Positions 15,614-23,567 are shown, counted from the stretch's first letter. The stretch: DNA of 51,995 bases from Candidatus Mediterraneibacter pullistercoris (GCA_019116885.1 DXAU01000012.1:1-51995), one strand, 5' to 3'. Program-made: numbers and translations. The notes: a model not told the origin generated them from the letters alone.

Positions 15614-16986
15614 TGCAGGAAAATGAAAAGATACAGTTGTTTGAGAGCGCGCCGATCCCCGAGGCAGTGGCAAAGCTTGCCGTCCCGATGATTTTCAGTT
15701 CTCTTGTTATGGTGCTCTACAACATGGCGGACACCTATTTTGTGGGAATGATGAATGACCCGGTGGAAAATGCGGCGGTATCTCTGGCCGCGCCGGTGCT
15801 GCTGGCATTTAATGCAGTGAATAATCTCTTCGGTGTAGGCACATCCAGTATGATGAGCCGGGCGCTGGGAAGAAAAGATTACAAGACGGTGTCGGAGAGT
15901 TCGGCGTTCGGTTTCTACTGCTCTCTTATAAGCGGCGTGATTTTCGGACTGCTGTGCGGTCTGCTGAACAGCCCGCTTCTGACGCTCATCGGGGCGGATG
16001 AGACGACCCGGGCGGCGGCCCAGGGGTATATGTTCTGGACCGTATATCTGGGAGCCGCGCCTGCCATCCTCAATGTGGTTATGGCTTATCTGGGGCGCTC
16101 CGAGGGCGCGGCGATGCACGCCAGCATCGGGACGATGAGCGGCTGTATCCTCAATATTATTTTAGACCCGGTCTTCATACTTCCGTGGGGGCTGAACATG
16201 GGAGCGGCAGGCGCGGGGCTCGCCACATTTCTTTCTAACTGCGCGGCATGCCTGTATTTCTTCGTGCTTCTCTATGTGAAGAGGAGGAATACATTTGTCT
16301 GTATCGATCCGAGGAAGTTCCGCCTGAAAAAGAGGATCATCATCGAAGTGTGCGGCGTCGGCATCCCTGCTTCGATCCAGAATCTTCTGAATGTGACGGG
16401 AATGACGATCCTCAATAACTTTACGTCCGTGTACGGCGCAGATGCAGTAGCGGCGATGGGAATTGCGTACAAGGTTTACATGGTTCCGATGCAGGTGGCC
16501 ATGGGATTTTCGCAGGGGATTATGCCGTTGATAAGTTATACATTTGCCGCGGGGAAAATCAGGAGGATGAAAGATACGATTCTGTTTGCCCTGAAACTTA
16601 TCGTGCCGGTACTGGCGGTGGTGACGGCCGTATACTATGTGGGAGCGGATGTGCTCATCAGTCTGTTTATGAAGAATGAGACGATCATAGCGTACGGTTC
16701 GGCGTTCCTGAGAGGATTCTGTCTGGGCATTGTATTCTTAAGTATTGATTTTCTGGCGGTCGGTGTCTTCCAGGCACTGGGGCTTGGCAGATACGCGCTT
16801 ATATTCGCCATTATGAGAAAAGTGGTACTGGAGATCCCAGCCCTGATTATACTGAACCGGCTGTTCCCGCTCTACGGGCTTTCCTATGCACAGTTTACGG
16901 CCGAACTGATCTTAAGCATCTGCGCAGTGGTGATGCTGAGGCATATCTTTCGCAACAGTTCAGCGATCAGGGAGAAATTGGGCTGA
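15613..16986 (+). CDS. MATE-family exporter, second copy
   Basis: 457 residues with twelve predicted helices in two repeats. The N-terminal region (AVPMIFSSLVMVLYNMADTYFVGM) and GFSQGIMPLISYTFAAGKIRRM are typical MATE segments. It is clearly different from the MATE protein encoded at 5723-7108. The start overlaps the stop of the upstream hydrolase and no separate ribosome binding site is evident, so translation should be coupled. The substrate is unknown. Confidence 0.88.
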   Translation: MQENEKIQLFESAPIPEAVAKLAVPMIFSSLVMVLYNMADTYFVGMMNDPVENAAVSLAAPVLLAFNAVNNLFGVGTSSMMSRALGRKDYKTVSESSAFGFYCSLISGVIFGLLCGLLNSPLLTLIGADETTRAAAQGYMFWTVYLGAAPAILNVVMAYLGRSEGAAMHASIGTMSGCILNIILDPVFILPWGLNMGAAGAGLATFLSNCAACLYFFVLLYVKRRNTFVCIDPRKFRLKKRIIIEVCGVGIPASIQNLLNVTGMTILNNFTSVYGADAVAAMGIAYKVYMVPMQVAMGFSQGIMPLISYTFAAGKIRRMKDTILFALKLIVPVLAVVTAVYYVGADVLISLFMKNETIIAYGSAFLRGFCLGIVFLSIDFLAVGVFQALGLGRYALIFAIMRKVVLEIPALIILNRLFPLYGLSYAQFTAELILSICAVVMLRHIFRNSSAIREKLG

Positions 16987-17015
16987 TTTATGCCCGCATA
17001 AGGAGAAAAATAATT

Positions 17016-17651
17016 ATGAAGAAACGTATCATACTCGGCTCTGCATCTCCGAGAAGGAGAGAGCTGCTCGCCCAGATCGGTGTGGAGTTCGAGGTCAGAG
17101 TCAGTGAGAAAGAAGAAATCTATAAGAGCAGTGTGCCGGAAGATATCGTAAAAGAACTCTCTCTTATGAAAGCGGAAAACGTGGCGTCTGAACTTGGAGG
17201 GGATATTGCGGACAATCGTGCCGGAAATCCCCCGTATTCGGACAGCTGTATAAAAGACACTGTCGTAATCGGCGCGGACACCATAGTCGTGCTTGAGGAC
17301 GAGATACTGGGAAAACCAGTTGATGAAGAAGATGCGGTCCATATGCTCACCAGGCTGCAGGGGCGGGAACACCGGGTGTACACCGGAGTGGCCGTCCTGG
17401 ACTTCGGCCCGGATGGTGAGAAAACTGTGATCAATTATCCGGTCGGAACGAAAGTATATGTCAATGCCATGACAGAAGAAGAGATACGTGCTTATGTAGA
17501 GACGAAAGATCCGCTGGACAAGGCGGGAAGTTATGGGATACAGGGCAGGTTTGCCGCGTATATCGGCCGGATTGATGGAGATTACTATAACGTAGTGGGG
17601 CTGCCGGTGTCGAGACTTTATCGGACACTCAGGGAGATCGGGGCAGTATAA
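17016..17651 (+). CDS. maf: Maf-family nucleoside triphosphate pyrophosphatase
   Basis: 211 residues. Maf proteins hydrolyse dTTP/UTP or modified nucleotides to monophosphates and have been linked to septum formation. The signature SASPRRRELL is at residues 8-17, and GADTIV, KP, HRVYTGVAV, DKAGSYGIQG and the final NVVGLPVSRL follow in the usual order. An acidic and hydrophilic insert of about 20 residues (around 63-85) precedes VIGADTIVV; such inserts occur in several Clostridia. AAGGAGA lies upstream. It may be read through from the MATE gene, 29 bp upstream. Confidence 0.92.
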   Translation: MKKRIILGSASPRRRELLAQIGVEFEVRVSEKEEIYKSSVPEDIVKELSLMKAENVASELGGDIADNRAGNPPYSDSCIKDTVVIGADTIVVLEDEILGKPVDEEDAVHMLTRLQGREHRVYTGVAVLDFGPDGEKTVINYPVGTKVYVNAMTEEEIRAYVETKDPLDKAGSYGIQGRFAAYIGRIDGDYYNVVGLPVSRLYRTLREIGAV

Positions 17652-17672
17652 CAGGCAATATTTTCAGTATTT

Positions 17673-17701
17673 TTGACAAAGGAAAAACTTTTCGATAGAA
17701 T
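17673..17701 (+). promoter_or_regulatory. Upstream promoter of the toxin-antitoxin pair
   Basis: TTGACA at 17673-17678, a 17-bp spacer, TAGAAT at 17696-17701. It lies just after maf, so it serves the downstream toxin-antitoxin genes. Confidence 0.5.
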
Positions 17702-17734
17702 AATAGCCAAGAGAAGAGCCGAAATTGTGAATTG

Positions 17735-17799
17735 TATTATGAAAAAGCGGAAATGCTGTCACACAGACGTAAGCACATTTTGCTGCTGCTTTCATAATA
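17735..17799. repeat. Inverted repeat overlapping the proximal toxin-antitoxin promoter
   Basis: TATTATGAAAAAGC (17735-17748) pairs with GCTTTCATAATA (17788-17799), with two unpaired A. The right arm lies inside the spacer of the proximal promoter, so it may be the operator for the antitoxin. Confidence 0.4.
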
Positions 17800-17808
17800 T
17801 GTTATAAT
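17780..17808 (+). promoter_or_regulatory. Proximal promoter of the toxin-antitoxin pair
   Basis: TTGCTG at 17780-17785, a 17-bp spacer, a perfect TATAAT at 17803-17808, 35 bp before the antitoxin start. Confidence 0.6.
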
Positions 17809-17842
17809 GTCTTCGACAATGGTAAAAGGATGTGAGGATTTG

Positions 17843-18064
17843 ATGAGCAATCGAGACAAAGCAAAGCAGATACTGGATACTCTTCCAGATTACAAAATAG
17901 ATAAAATATTACTGATATTGCAAGGGATACAAATAGACGACGAAATCGAAGATGATATTTTCTGTGAAAATCTGACAGAGAGATATCTTCGGGATGACAG
18001 CGCGGATAAGAATGACAGTATCTCTCTGGAAGAATTTGCCGAACAGGAAAATATAAAATTATGA
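17843..18064 (+). CDS. Type II antitoxin, partner of RelE-type toxin
   Basis: 73 residues from the ATG at 17843 (GTGAGG upstream); an in-frame ATG at 17807 overlaps the -10 box and is unlikely. The protein is small and very acidic in its C-terminal half, with a short helical N-terminal part that begins NRDKAKQILDTLPDYKIDKI. No ribbon-helix-helix or HTH signature can be named with certainty. Its role is inferred from size, acidity and the 4-bp overlap with a RelE-like toxin. The acidic tail would be the toxin-neutralising part. Confidence 0.72.
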   Translation: MSNRDKAKQILDTLPDYKIDKILLILQGIQIDDEIEDDIFCENLTERYLRDDSADKNDSISLEEFAEQENIKL

Positions 18065-18312
18065 AATATAAGATTATGATCGAAAAACCAGCGCAGAAGT
18101 TCATCAAGCGGTTGGACAAAGCAGATAAAGAACGGATTTTAAGAGCGATCGCAAAACTTCCGGATGGTGATACAAAAGTTTTGCAGGGACATAGAGGATA
18201 TTATCGTCTTCGGGTTGGCTCTTACAGAATAATTTATACCATTCAAAATGGAGAATATATCATATGCATTGTAGATGCCGGAAACAGGGGAGAGATATAT
18301 AAAAAGTATTAA
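18061..18312 (+). CDS. RelE/ParE-family toxin
   Basis: 83 residues, basic, typical of RelE-fold mRNA interferases. The start KYKIMIEKPAQKFIKRLDK, the central RAIAKLPDG segment, and YYRLRVGSYRIIYTI match the conserved strand-turn core with the two arginines of the family; the end VDAGNRGEIYKKY gives the tyrosine/lysine tail. RelE toxins cut mRNA in the ribosomal A site. The gene overlaps the antitoxin stop codon (ATGA), the normal order for relBE-type operons. A terminator follows directly. Confidence 0.85.
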   Translation: MKYKIMIEKPAQKFIKRLDKADKERILRAIAKLPDGDTKVLQGHRGYYRLRVGSYRIIYTIQNGEYIICIVDAGNRGEIYKKY

Positions 18313-18330
18313 AAATGGTTTTAGTTTTTT

Positions 18331-18368
18331 AAAGGGACAGAATTTGCAGAAGTTCTGTTCCTTTTTTT
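18331..18368 (+). terminator. Intrinsic terminator after the toxin gene
   Basis: A 12-bp stem (AAAGGGACAGAA with TTCTGTTCCTTT, one wobble), a 10-nt loop, then seven T. Confidence 0.85.
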
Positions 18369-18370
18369 GC

Positions 18371-18458
18371 GTGGGCAGCGAGTCAAAGTCCGGGCTTGCC
18401 CGATACCCTGGCGACCGCTTACAATCCCGGAATGTGCCTTTTGGCACTTTTGGTGATT
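18371..18458. repeat. Dispersed 88-bp repeat, copy A
   Basis: Aligns without gaps to 29988-30075: 69 of 88 positions identical (78%). It starts 2 bp after a terminator and ends just before the stop of the convergent minus-strand gene. Copy A contains two perfect small hairpins, CGGGC-TT-GCCCG and GTGCC-TTTT-GGCAC. Confidence 0.8.
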
Positions 18459-18471
18459 ATAAAAGCAGGAT

Positions 18472-19044
18472 TCACACCCTCTCCCACAGCAGATGCCCGT
18501 TCTCCCGCAGCCATTTCCGCGCTTTGCGGTAATCGGGCAGCACTGACTCCACGATACCGTAAAATGCCTTTGAATGGTTCATCTCCCTGCGGTGGGCGAG
18601 CTCGTGCACGACAACATAGTCAAGCACTTCCTCTGGGGCCAGGATAAGCCGCCAGTTGAAATTTAAATTGCCCTTGCTGCTGCAACTTCCCCAGCGGGTC
18701 TTCTGCTCCCGGATGGAGATGCGTCCGAAGGAGACTCCCATGATACGCGCGTAATACTCCGTTTTTCGGGTAAAGACATCTCTTGCGATTTCAATGTAGC
18801 GGCTGCGGTCTTTCGCAGAGAGCGGCGGAGCGGAAGGGGGAGGGCCGCCATCCAGCTCCTTGCGTTCTTCTGCAAGGGCAAGGTGTTTCAGCACCCAGGA
18901 TTCATTCTTAGAGACAAAGGAGTCTATATACCCGGCTGAGCAGTTTCTGGGAGAGCGCACAAGGACACGTCCGTCGCGGGTCACCTGAACCGCGATGGTC
19001 TTGCGGCTGCTGTATATGATTTCATATTCAAATGGATGACACAT
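18472..19044 (-). CDS. YgjP/DUF45-family metallopeptidase
   Basis: 190 residues. A zincin-fold protein with HELAHRREMNH (HExxH plus the downstream histidine) in the C-terminal half and the conserved TRWGSCSSKGNLNFNWRL segment before it. The N-terminal ~90 residues form the strand-rich domain typical of the family (KTIAVQVTRDGRVLVRSPR). Proteins of this group are thought to be SprT-like or WLM-like proteases, but their substrates are not established. It is a monocistronic minus-strand gene, convergent with the toxin gene; its end abuts the dispersed repeat. Confidence 0.88.
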   Translation of the reverse strand: MCHPFEYEIIYSSRKTIAVQVTRDGRVLVRSPRNCSAGYIDSFVSKNESWVLKHLALAEERKELDGGPPPSAPPLSAKDRSRYIEIARDVFTRKTEYYARIMGVSFGRISIREQKTRWGSCSSKGNLNFNWRLILAPEEVLDYVVVHELAHRREMNHSKAFYGIVESVLPDYRKARKWLRENGHLLWERV

Positions 19045-19175
19045 GCTAACATAACCTCATATCTGAGAGAACACTTCGGAGTAAACAGGGACAGTAACAG
19101 TTTAGCAGAAAAAACGCAGTGTGGCAAAGGATGGAAGGAATATAAAAATTAGAAATATCATACAGTAAAATCAGG

Positions 19176-19205
19176 TGGACATAAGTGTGCTGAAAATGCT
19201 ACAAT
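19176..19205 (+). promoter_or_regulatory. Promoter of the DUF2238-like membrane protein
   Basis: TGGACA at 19176-19181, an 18-bp spacer, TACAAT at 19200-19205. Confidence 0.45.
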
Positions 19206-19250
19206 ATACCTCAACTACGCTGACGAAATTCACACCGGGAGTTACAGACT

Positions 19251-20288
19251 ATGGATATGAAACGGTACAATGACTCACCTGATAACGGCCGGAACGCCGA
19301 AGAGCAGCATACCGGCAAACGAAAGAAGCGCCGTCTCCAAAATCTGAGTGAAGCGCTCTACATGGAACTGAGGGAGCACAGGAGTTCTTTCATCGTATAT
19401 TTTACACTCCGGATTGTTGTGATCGTGATGATGGTACTGCAGCTGTTAAACCGCAATTATGAAAACGTGTTTCTGTGCGTGCTCACCCTCATTCTGCTGG
19501 TGATGCCAAGTCTGGTGCAGATTACATTCAGGGTAGAGCTGCCGTCGACGCTGGAGATCATTATATTAATCTTTATTTTTGCGGCGGAGATACTCGGGGA
19601 AATCAGTGAATTCTATCTGATGTTCCCATTCTGGGATGCGGTGCTGCACACTCTGAATGGATTTCTCGCGGCGGCGATCGGGTTTTCTATGGTGGATCTT
19701 CTGAACCGAAGTGAGAAGGCCGTATTCAATCTATCTCCGCTGTTTATGGCGATTGTCGCCTTTTGCTTCTCCATGACGATCGGAGTTATATGGGAATTCT
19801 TCGAGTTCGGGATGGATCAGATCGCAGGATACGATATGCAGAAAGATACGGTTGTACACACGATAAGGTCTGTCACTCTGGATCCCGCAGGGCGCAATGT
19901 TCCTTATGTGATAAAAGGGATCTCGGATACGGCTGTGAACGGCCGGGAGCTGGGCCTGGGGGGATATCTCGATCTTGGACTTGTCGATACGATGCAGGAT
20001 CTGATTGTTAATTTCATAGGAGCGGTTATTTTTTCCGTAATTGGGTTCCTGTATGTCAGAAACCGCGGAAAAGGAATGTTCGCAGGACAGTTTATCCCAC
20101 GCAGGAAAGCGGCGGACCGGGACTTCCTCAAGATAGCGGAGGAGATCACTGATAACGGTGATGATGTAAAAGAAGCAGTACGTTCCAATGTAGAGAGAGT
20201 GAAAAGAGAAGAGCGGAAATCAGTGTGTGCGTCTTTTCCTGAAGCGGAGTGTGAACCGGAAGATAAGATCCCAGACCAGAAAGAGTAG
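19251..20288 (+). CDS. YjdF/DUF2238-like integral membrane protein
   Basis: 345 residues. A charged cytoplasmic N-terminus (~1-45) precedes about six to seven hydrophobic segments. The family-like motifs are FPFWDAVLHTLNGFLAAAIGF and GVIWEFFEFGMD, and near the end DTMQDLIVNFIGA followed by the last helix. A charged C-terminal tail of ~70 residues is cytoplasmic. Function is unknown. There is no good ribosome binding site (GGAGTTACAGACT upstream). The last 69 bp overlap the end of the convergent gene on the minus strand, which is unusual; both reading frames look genuine because each has conserved features well before the overlap. Confidence 0.75.
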   Translation: MDMKRYNDSPDNGRNAEEQHTGKRKKRRLQNLSEALYMELREHRSSFIVYFTLRIVVIVMMVLQLLNRNYENVFLCVLTLILLVMPSLVQITFRVELPSTLEIIILIFIFAAEILGEISEFYLMFPFWDAVLHTLNGFLAAAIGFSMVDLLNRSEKAVFNLSPLFMAIVAFCFSMTIGVIWEFFEFGMDQIAGYDMQKDTVVHTIRSVTLDPAGRNVPYVIKGISDTAVNGRELGLGGYLDLGLVDTMQDLIVNFIGAVIFSVIGFLYVRNRGKGMFAGQFIPRRKAADRDFLKIAEEITDNGDDVKEAVRSNVERVKREERKSVCASFPEAECEPEDKIPDQKE

Positions 20289-20960
20289 TGATGCCCCGAG
20301 TATCGTTGCGGCGATATAGATGAGTATAGCGGCTGTGTTCCCAAAAGCAGGGATAAGATCGCGGAACACAATCTGCTGCATTTTATAGTCCGGATTGATG
20401 TAAAACATATTGATGATTCCGTATCTGTCCAGAGACAGGTTGAGACATTCCGCAATGAGGCAGCAGATGATATAAAAAAGAGTGCTGAATAAAAAAGGGC
20501 GCAGTGGAAACGCGCGTGTGAATGCGTGGGAAAACAGCGTCCTTCTGTTTTCTTTGAAGATGCGATGAAGATAGACACAGCCTGCGCCGACGCCAAGTGT
20601 GATGAGCAGGATGTGCCACAGGTAAGAATGCAGCGTGAGCCGGGCCAGAGGATAGTGCAGGCCGCTTGTATCGGCAAACACAGCGATACCGCCCAGAAGA
20701 CAGTAGCACATAAGAAAAGTAAGAGCGCTGCTCTGCGGTATCCCGCGTCCGAGCCACGGGTATACAAGGAGCACATACATCGGGATGCTGCAGAGCTGAA
20801 ATGGAAAATACCACCAGATGTACGTGCCGTTTCCGACGATAAAAGTCAGGACAAGCTGTTTCCATATCTCGCTGGCAAGCATGATGATGCCGCAGAAGAA
20901 AAAGACGGTATCGGATACGCATGTAAAATGTCTTGCTAAAAAATGGTCTTTACTGTTCAT
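20220..20960 (-). CDS. YwaF/TMEM164-like integral membrane protein
   Basis: 246 residues with about six transmembrane helices. The segment WWYFPFQLCSIPMYVLLV resembles the conserved 'hydrophobic-P-x-Q/H-L-C' motif of the YwaF (TIGR02206-like) family. Later, HSYLWHILLITLGVG carries two histidines that are typical of the group. Function is not established. The start ATG at 20960 follows a leader with a perfect 10-bp inverted repeat. The 3' end overlaps the convergent DUF2238-like gene by 69 bp. The family call is moderate. Confidence 0.65.
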   Translation of the reverse strand: MNSKDHFLARHFTCVSDTVFFFCGIIMLASEIWKQLVLTFIVGNGTYIWWYFPFQLCSIPMYVLLVYPWLGRGIPQSSALTFLMCYCLLGGIAVFADTSGLHYPLARLTLHSYLWHILLITLGVGAGCVYLHRIFKENRRTLFSHAFTRAFPLRPFLFSTLFYIICCLIAECLNLSLDRYGIINMFYINPDYKMQQIVFRDLIPAFGNTAAILIYIAATILGASLLFLVWDLIFRFTLRFRKRRTH

Positions 20961-20972
20961 TTATGCACGTAT

Positions 20973-21002
20973 AATCCAATCATATTAGATAGTGATTGGA
21001 TT
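20973..21002. repeat. Perfect 10-bp inverted repeat in the leader of the YwaF-like gene
   Basis: AATCCAATCA (20973-20982) and TGATTGGATT (20993-21002) are exact inverse copies around a 10-bp spacer. Center-to-center distance of 20 bp (two helical turns) fits a dimeric regulator's operator. A TATAAT on the minus strand lies at 21017-21022. Confidence 0.55.
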
Positions 21003-21293
21003 TTCTCCTCTTCCATATTATAGCGCAAAAGCAGGTATGATTATACTGGTTTTCCGTTTTTTTGCAGATGAGAATGTGGGGCAGAAAAACGATCTCTTGT
21101 AAGAAACATACAAAAAACAGTGTTTCTATTGGCAATTCTGTACAAAATGATATGCGATCCCGTAAAGGAGATTCGTTTTCGGGAAAAATGCAAGAAAATT
21201 CAATAAAAGTTCATTCTGGACACATTGTGAAAAAGGACAAAATGAAGTAAAAAATGAGTGAACAGAGGGCTTGCACATTAATGTGTGAAAATG

Positions 21294-21322
21294 TTGACAA
21301 ATTTCGATCCGGGGCGTAATAT
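21294..21322 (+). promoter_or_regulatory. Promoter of the F-type ATP synthase operon
   Basis: Consensus TTGACA at 21294-21299, a 17-bp spacer, TAATAT at 21317-21322. The rest of the stretch from 20961 holds the minus-strand leader, an unconvincing 62-codon frame (21062-21250) and this promoter. Confidence 0.75.
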
Positions 21323-21360
21323 TTAGTCAGCTTTCCCAAGGGTATGCTTTTTAATAAGTA

Positions 21361-21555
21361 AAGACATGGGGAGAGATGGCGCCGAAAGAGAGCGGAAAAG
21401 TCTTTTTCCGGTGCTGATAAGCCGGAACTGAAAAGTGAAAAGAGGATTCAAGGGGTTCAAAACAGAGCAGCTCTTTTTTTTATGCCTAAATCAGGCGGCA
21501 AGGCAGATCCGGCATACAAAAAACATAAGGATAGACCAAACGGTCAAAGGAGGGA
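21361..21555 (+). promoter_or_regulatory. Long structured 5' leader of the ATP synthase operon
   Basis: About 230 nt separate the promoter from the first ribosome binding site (AAAGGAGGG, 21546-21554). The leader has a 7-bp hairpin CGGAAAA/TTTTCCG (21393-21410) and a small stem followed by seven T at about 21465-21481, which could act as an attenuator. It does not match a riboswitch class I can name. Confidence 0.4.
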
Positions 21556-21560
21556 GAAAT

Positions 21561-22244
21561 ACGGGAAATCTGACAGAAACACTCATGGAAGAACTGAACT
21601 GCGAGACGATGTTCACTCTTCCGGTCATAGGCGGTATCTCAGAGTCCGTGGTCGTTACCTGGATACTCATGGCAGTGCTTGTCCTGGCATCCGTCATCCT
21701 GGTGAGAAACCTGCGGGTCGAGAATCCCGGGAAAGTACAGCTTGCGCTGGAAACGGGAATCGGCTGGGCTCAGGATTTCTTTGAGGGGATCATCGGAAAG
21801 GAAAACAGGCGGTATGTACCATATCTGATCACAGTACTTCTCTATCTCGCGGCAGCTAACACAATTGCACCGTTGTGCGGCTTTAAACCGCCGACAAAAG
21901 ATCTGAATGTGACGGCTGCGCTGGCGATCATGAGTATGTGCCTGATTGAATTTTCGGGAATCCGAAAGAACGGACTAAAGCATTGGGTAAAACATTTCGC
22001 CCAGCCGGTTCCGGTCGTGGCGCCGATCATGATATTGGAGATCGTGATCCGTCCGCTGTCGCTTTGTATGCGGCTCTTTGGAAATATGCTGGCGGGATTT
22101 GTGGTGCTGGAGCTTTTAAAATTTTTTGTGCCGCTGATTATACCGATTCCGGTAAGTTTTTATTTTGATATCTTTGACGGTCTTCTGCAGGCGTATGTAT
22201 TCGTATTTCTGACGGCTCTGTTTATGACCGAAGAGATGGAGTAG
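21561..22244 (+). CDS. atpB: F-type ATP synthase subunit a
   Basis: The membrane proton channel of Fo. The essential arginine is in [15 protein letters not shown]; five to six helices follow the usual pattern. Start choice is unusual: the strong ribosome binding site AAAGGAGGG (21546-21554) is 6 nt before an in-frame ACG (21561), giving (M)[13 protein letters not shown]; the first in-frame ATG (21585) is 30 nt away with no ribosome binding site. I give the ACG start as the likelier one (227 residues); from the ATG the protein has 219 residues. First gene of the operon a-c-b-delta-alpha-gamma-beta-epsilon; no atpI is evident. Confidence 0.85.
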   Translation, partial: TGNLTETLMEELNCETMFTLPVIGGISESVVVTWILMAVLVLASVILVRNLRVENPGKVQLALETGIGWAQDFFEGIIGKENRRYVPYLITVLLYLAAANTIAPLCGFKPPTKDLNVTAALAIMSMCLIEFSGIRKNGLKHWVKHFAQPVPVVAPIMILEIVIRPLSLCMRLFGNMLAGFVVLELLKFFVPLIIPIPVSFYFDIFDGLLQAYVFVFLTALFMTEEME

Positions 22245-22281
22245 TTATCACAAAAAGATTATAAAAAAGGAGATTAAAATT

Positions 22282-22506
22282 ATGGAAACAATCATTGCTA
22301 TCGGAGCAGCTATCGCAGTATTAACAGGTATCGGAGCAGGCATAGGCATCGGTATCGCAACAGGAAAGGCTACAGAGGCGATCGCAAGACAGCCTGAGGC
22401 AGAAGGTAAGATCAGCAAAAACCTGATCCTTGGATGTGCGCTGGCAGAGGCAACAGCTATCTACGGTTTCATCATCGGACTTCTGATCATCATTCTTCTT
22501 CAGTAA
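22282..22506 (+). CDS. atpE: F-type ATP synthase subunit c
   Basis: 74 residues, a hairpin of two helices with the RQPEA loop (36-40). The ion-binding carboxylate is E56 in LAEATAIYG. Sodium-type c subunits have a glutamine in helix 1 (Q32 in Ilyobacter) and serine right after the glutamate. Here the equivalents are I23 and A57, as in proton-type enzymes such as that of E. coli (GIGIxxGK). So protons are the predicted coupling ion (inference from residues). AAAAAGGAG upstream is a good ribosome binding site; high expression is expected, since c is needed in ~10 copies. Confidence 0.95.
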   Translation: METIIAIGAAIAVLTGIGAGIGIGIATGKATEAIARQPEAEGKISKNLILGCALAEATAIYGFIIGLLIIILLQ

Positions 22507-22555
22507 TGACAATGGCAGGATTTAGGGACGATAACATGAAAGGTGGGTTGCAAAG

Positions 22556-23056
22556 GTGATTTCAATAGACTTGAACCTTGTCTGGACCATAATCAACCTT
22601 GTTGTTCTTTATCTTTTGCTGAAACATTTTCTCATCGGTCCTGTGATGAATGTCATGGAGCAGAGAAGACAGATGATTGAAGATGGATTTAAGAATGTAC
22701 AGACAGCTCAGGACGACGCCAACAGGCTGAAGCAGGAGTACGAGACGGCTTTAAGCGGAGCAAAACAGGAATCTGTACAGCTTATTGAGGACGCAAGAAA
22801 GAATGCAAAAGCAGAGTACGACCGCATTATAAATGAGGCGGGAGAGAAAGCGGACACCATGCTTGAATCCGCGAAAGAGACTGTGCGCGCAGAGCGTGAG
22901 CAGACGATGAAAGAACTGAAGTCACAGATCGCAGGGCTTGCTGCTGCATCAGCGGCCAGGATTATAGAAAATAATGCTGATGATAAGAGAAGTCAGGACC
23001 TGTACGATCAGTTTTTGAAAGAAGCAGGTGAGGGCGATGGCAATGCAGACACATAA
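22556..23056 (+). CDS. atpF: F-type ATP synthase subunit b
   Basis: 166 residues from a GTG start. One N-terminal membrane helix (about 5-25, VWTIINLVVLYLLLKHFLI) is followed by a long charged coiled coil, as expected for the peripheral stalk. The start is 50 nt after atpE; the end overlaps atpH. Confidence 0.93.
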   Translation: MISIDLNLVWTIINLVVLYLLLKHFLIGPVMNVMEQRRQMIEDGFKNVQTAQDDANRLKQEYETALSGAKQESVQLIEDARKNAKAEYDRIINEAGEKADTMLESAKETVRAEREQTMKELKSQIAGLAAASAARIIENNADDKRSQDLYDQFLKEAGEGDGNADT

Positions 23057-23567
23057 AGAGACGCGCTGTTCTTCTCCGGCAGTCTCGTATGGAAAAGTTC
23101 TTTTTGAGCTTGGTATCCCGGAGAAAAGTGTGAAAAAGACGCAGGAGATATTAGAAGCTGTTCCTCAGCTTGCGGAACTGTTCATGAATCCCACGGTCGC
23201 TCTGAAGAAGAAACAGGCGGTGATCGACAGGGTATTTCCGGAAGATATGCGCAGTTTTCTCAAGACGGCATGCAGAAATCATCGAATGGATCTCATGGAT
23301 GAGATCTTTGCCGCATATGACAGATGCAGGGATGAACAGGAGAAAGTTCTTAATGCTGTTCTGACATGTACTGTCGCTCCTGGCGAGGAACAGAAAAAAG
23401 GAATGGAAAACTTCCTGTGCAGGAAATACGGCGTTCGGAAAGTGCGGATGGAAATACGCTATGATGCTGGTCTGCTGGGCGGATTTATTCTCAGGGCGGG
23501 CAGCGACGAGTATGACTGGAGCATGAAAGGGCGTCTGGACAGGCTCGCGCAGGAGCTTTCCTCTTAA
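23037..23567 (+). CDS. atpH: F-type ATP synthase subunit delta
   Basis: The stalk subunit linking b to the top of F1. The start is uncertain among GTG 23028, ATG 23037 and ATG 23043; GGTGAGG (23027-23033) fits 23043 or 23037. I give 23037 (176 residues). The helical N-terminal domain (VSYGKVLFELGIPEKSV) and the C-terminal RKVRMEIRYDAGLLGGFIL segment fit the family. Sequence is divergent, as usual for delta. The start overlaps the end of atpF. Confidence 0.88.
   Translation: MAMQTHKETRCSSPAVSYGKVLFELGIPEKSVKKTQEILEAVPQLAELFMNPTVALKKKQAVIDRVFPEDMRSFLKTACRNHRMDLMDEIFAAYDRCRDEQEKVLNAVLTCTVAPGEEQKKGMENFLCRKYGVRKVRMEIRYDAGLLGGFILRAGSDEYDWSMKGRLDRLAQELSS

Noticed and set aside
18275..18532. Open frame through the dispersed repeat copy A, with a matching one in copy B
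   Set aside because: The two frames share a similar peptide only because the DNA repeat is ungapped; neither has a credible start, and both cross a terminator hairpin.
21062..21250. 62-codon plus-strand frame before the ATP synthase operon
   Set aside because: No ribosome binding site, no conserved features, and its end runs toward the promoter region.
21361..21545. Sodium or other known riboswitch in the atp leader
   Set aside because: I could not match the sequence to a class with confidence; kept only as a structured leader.
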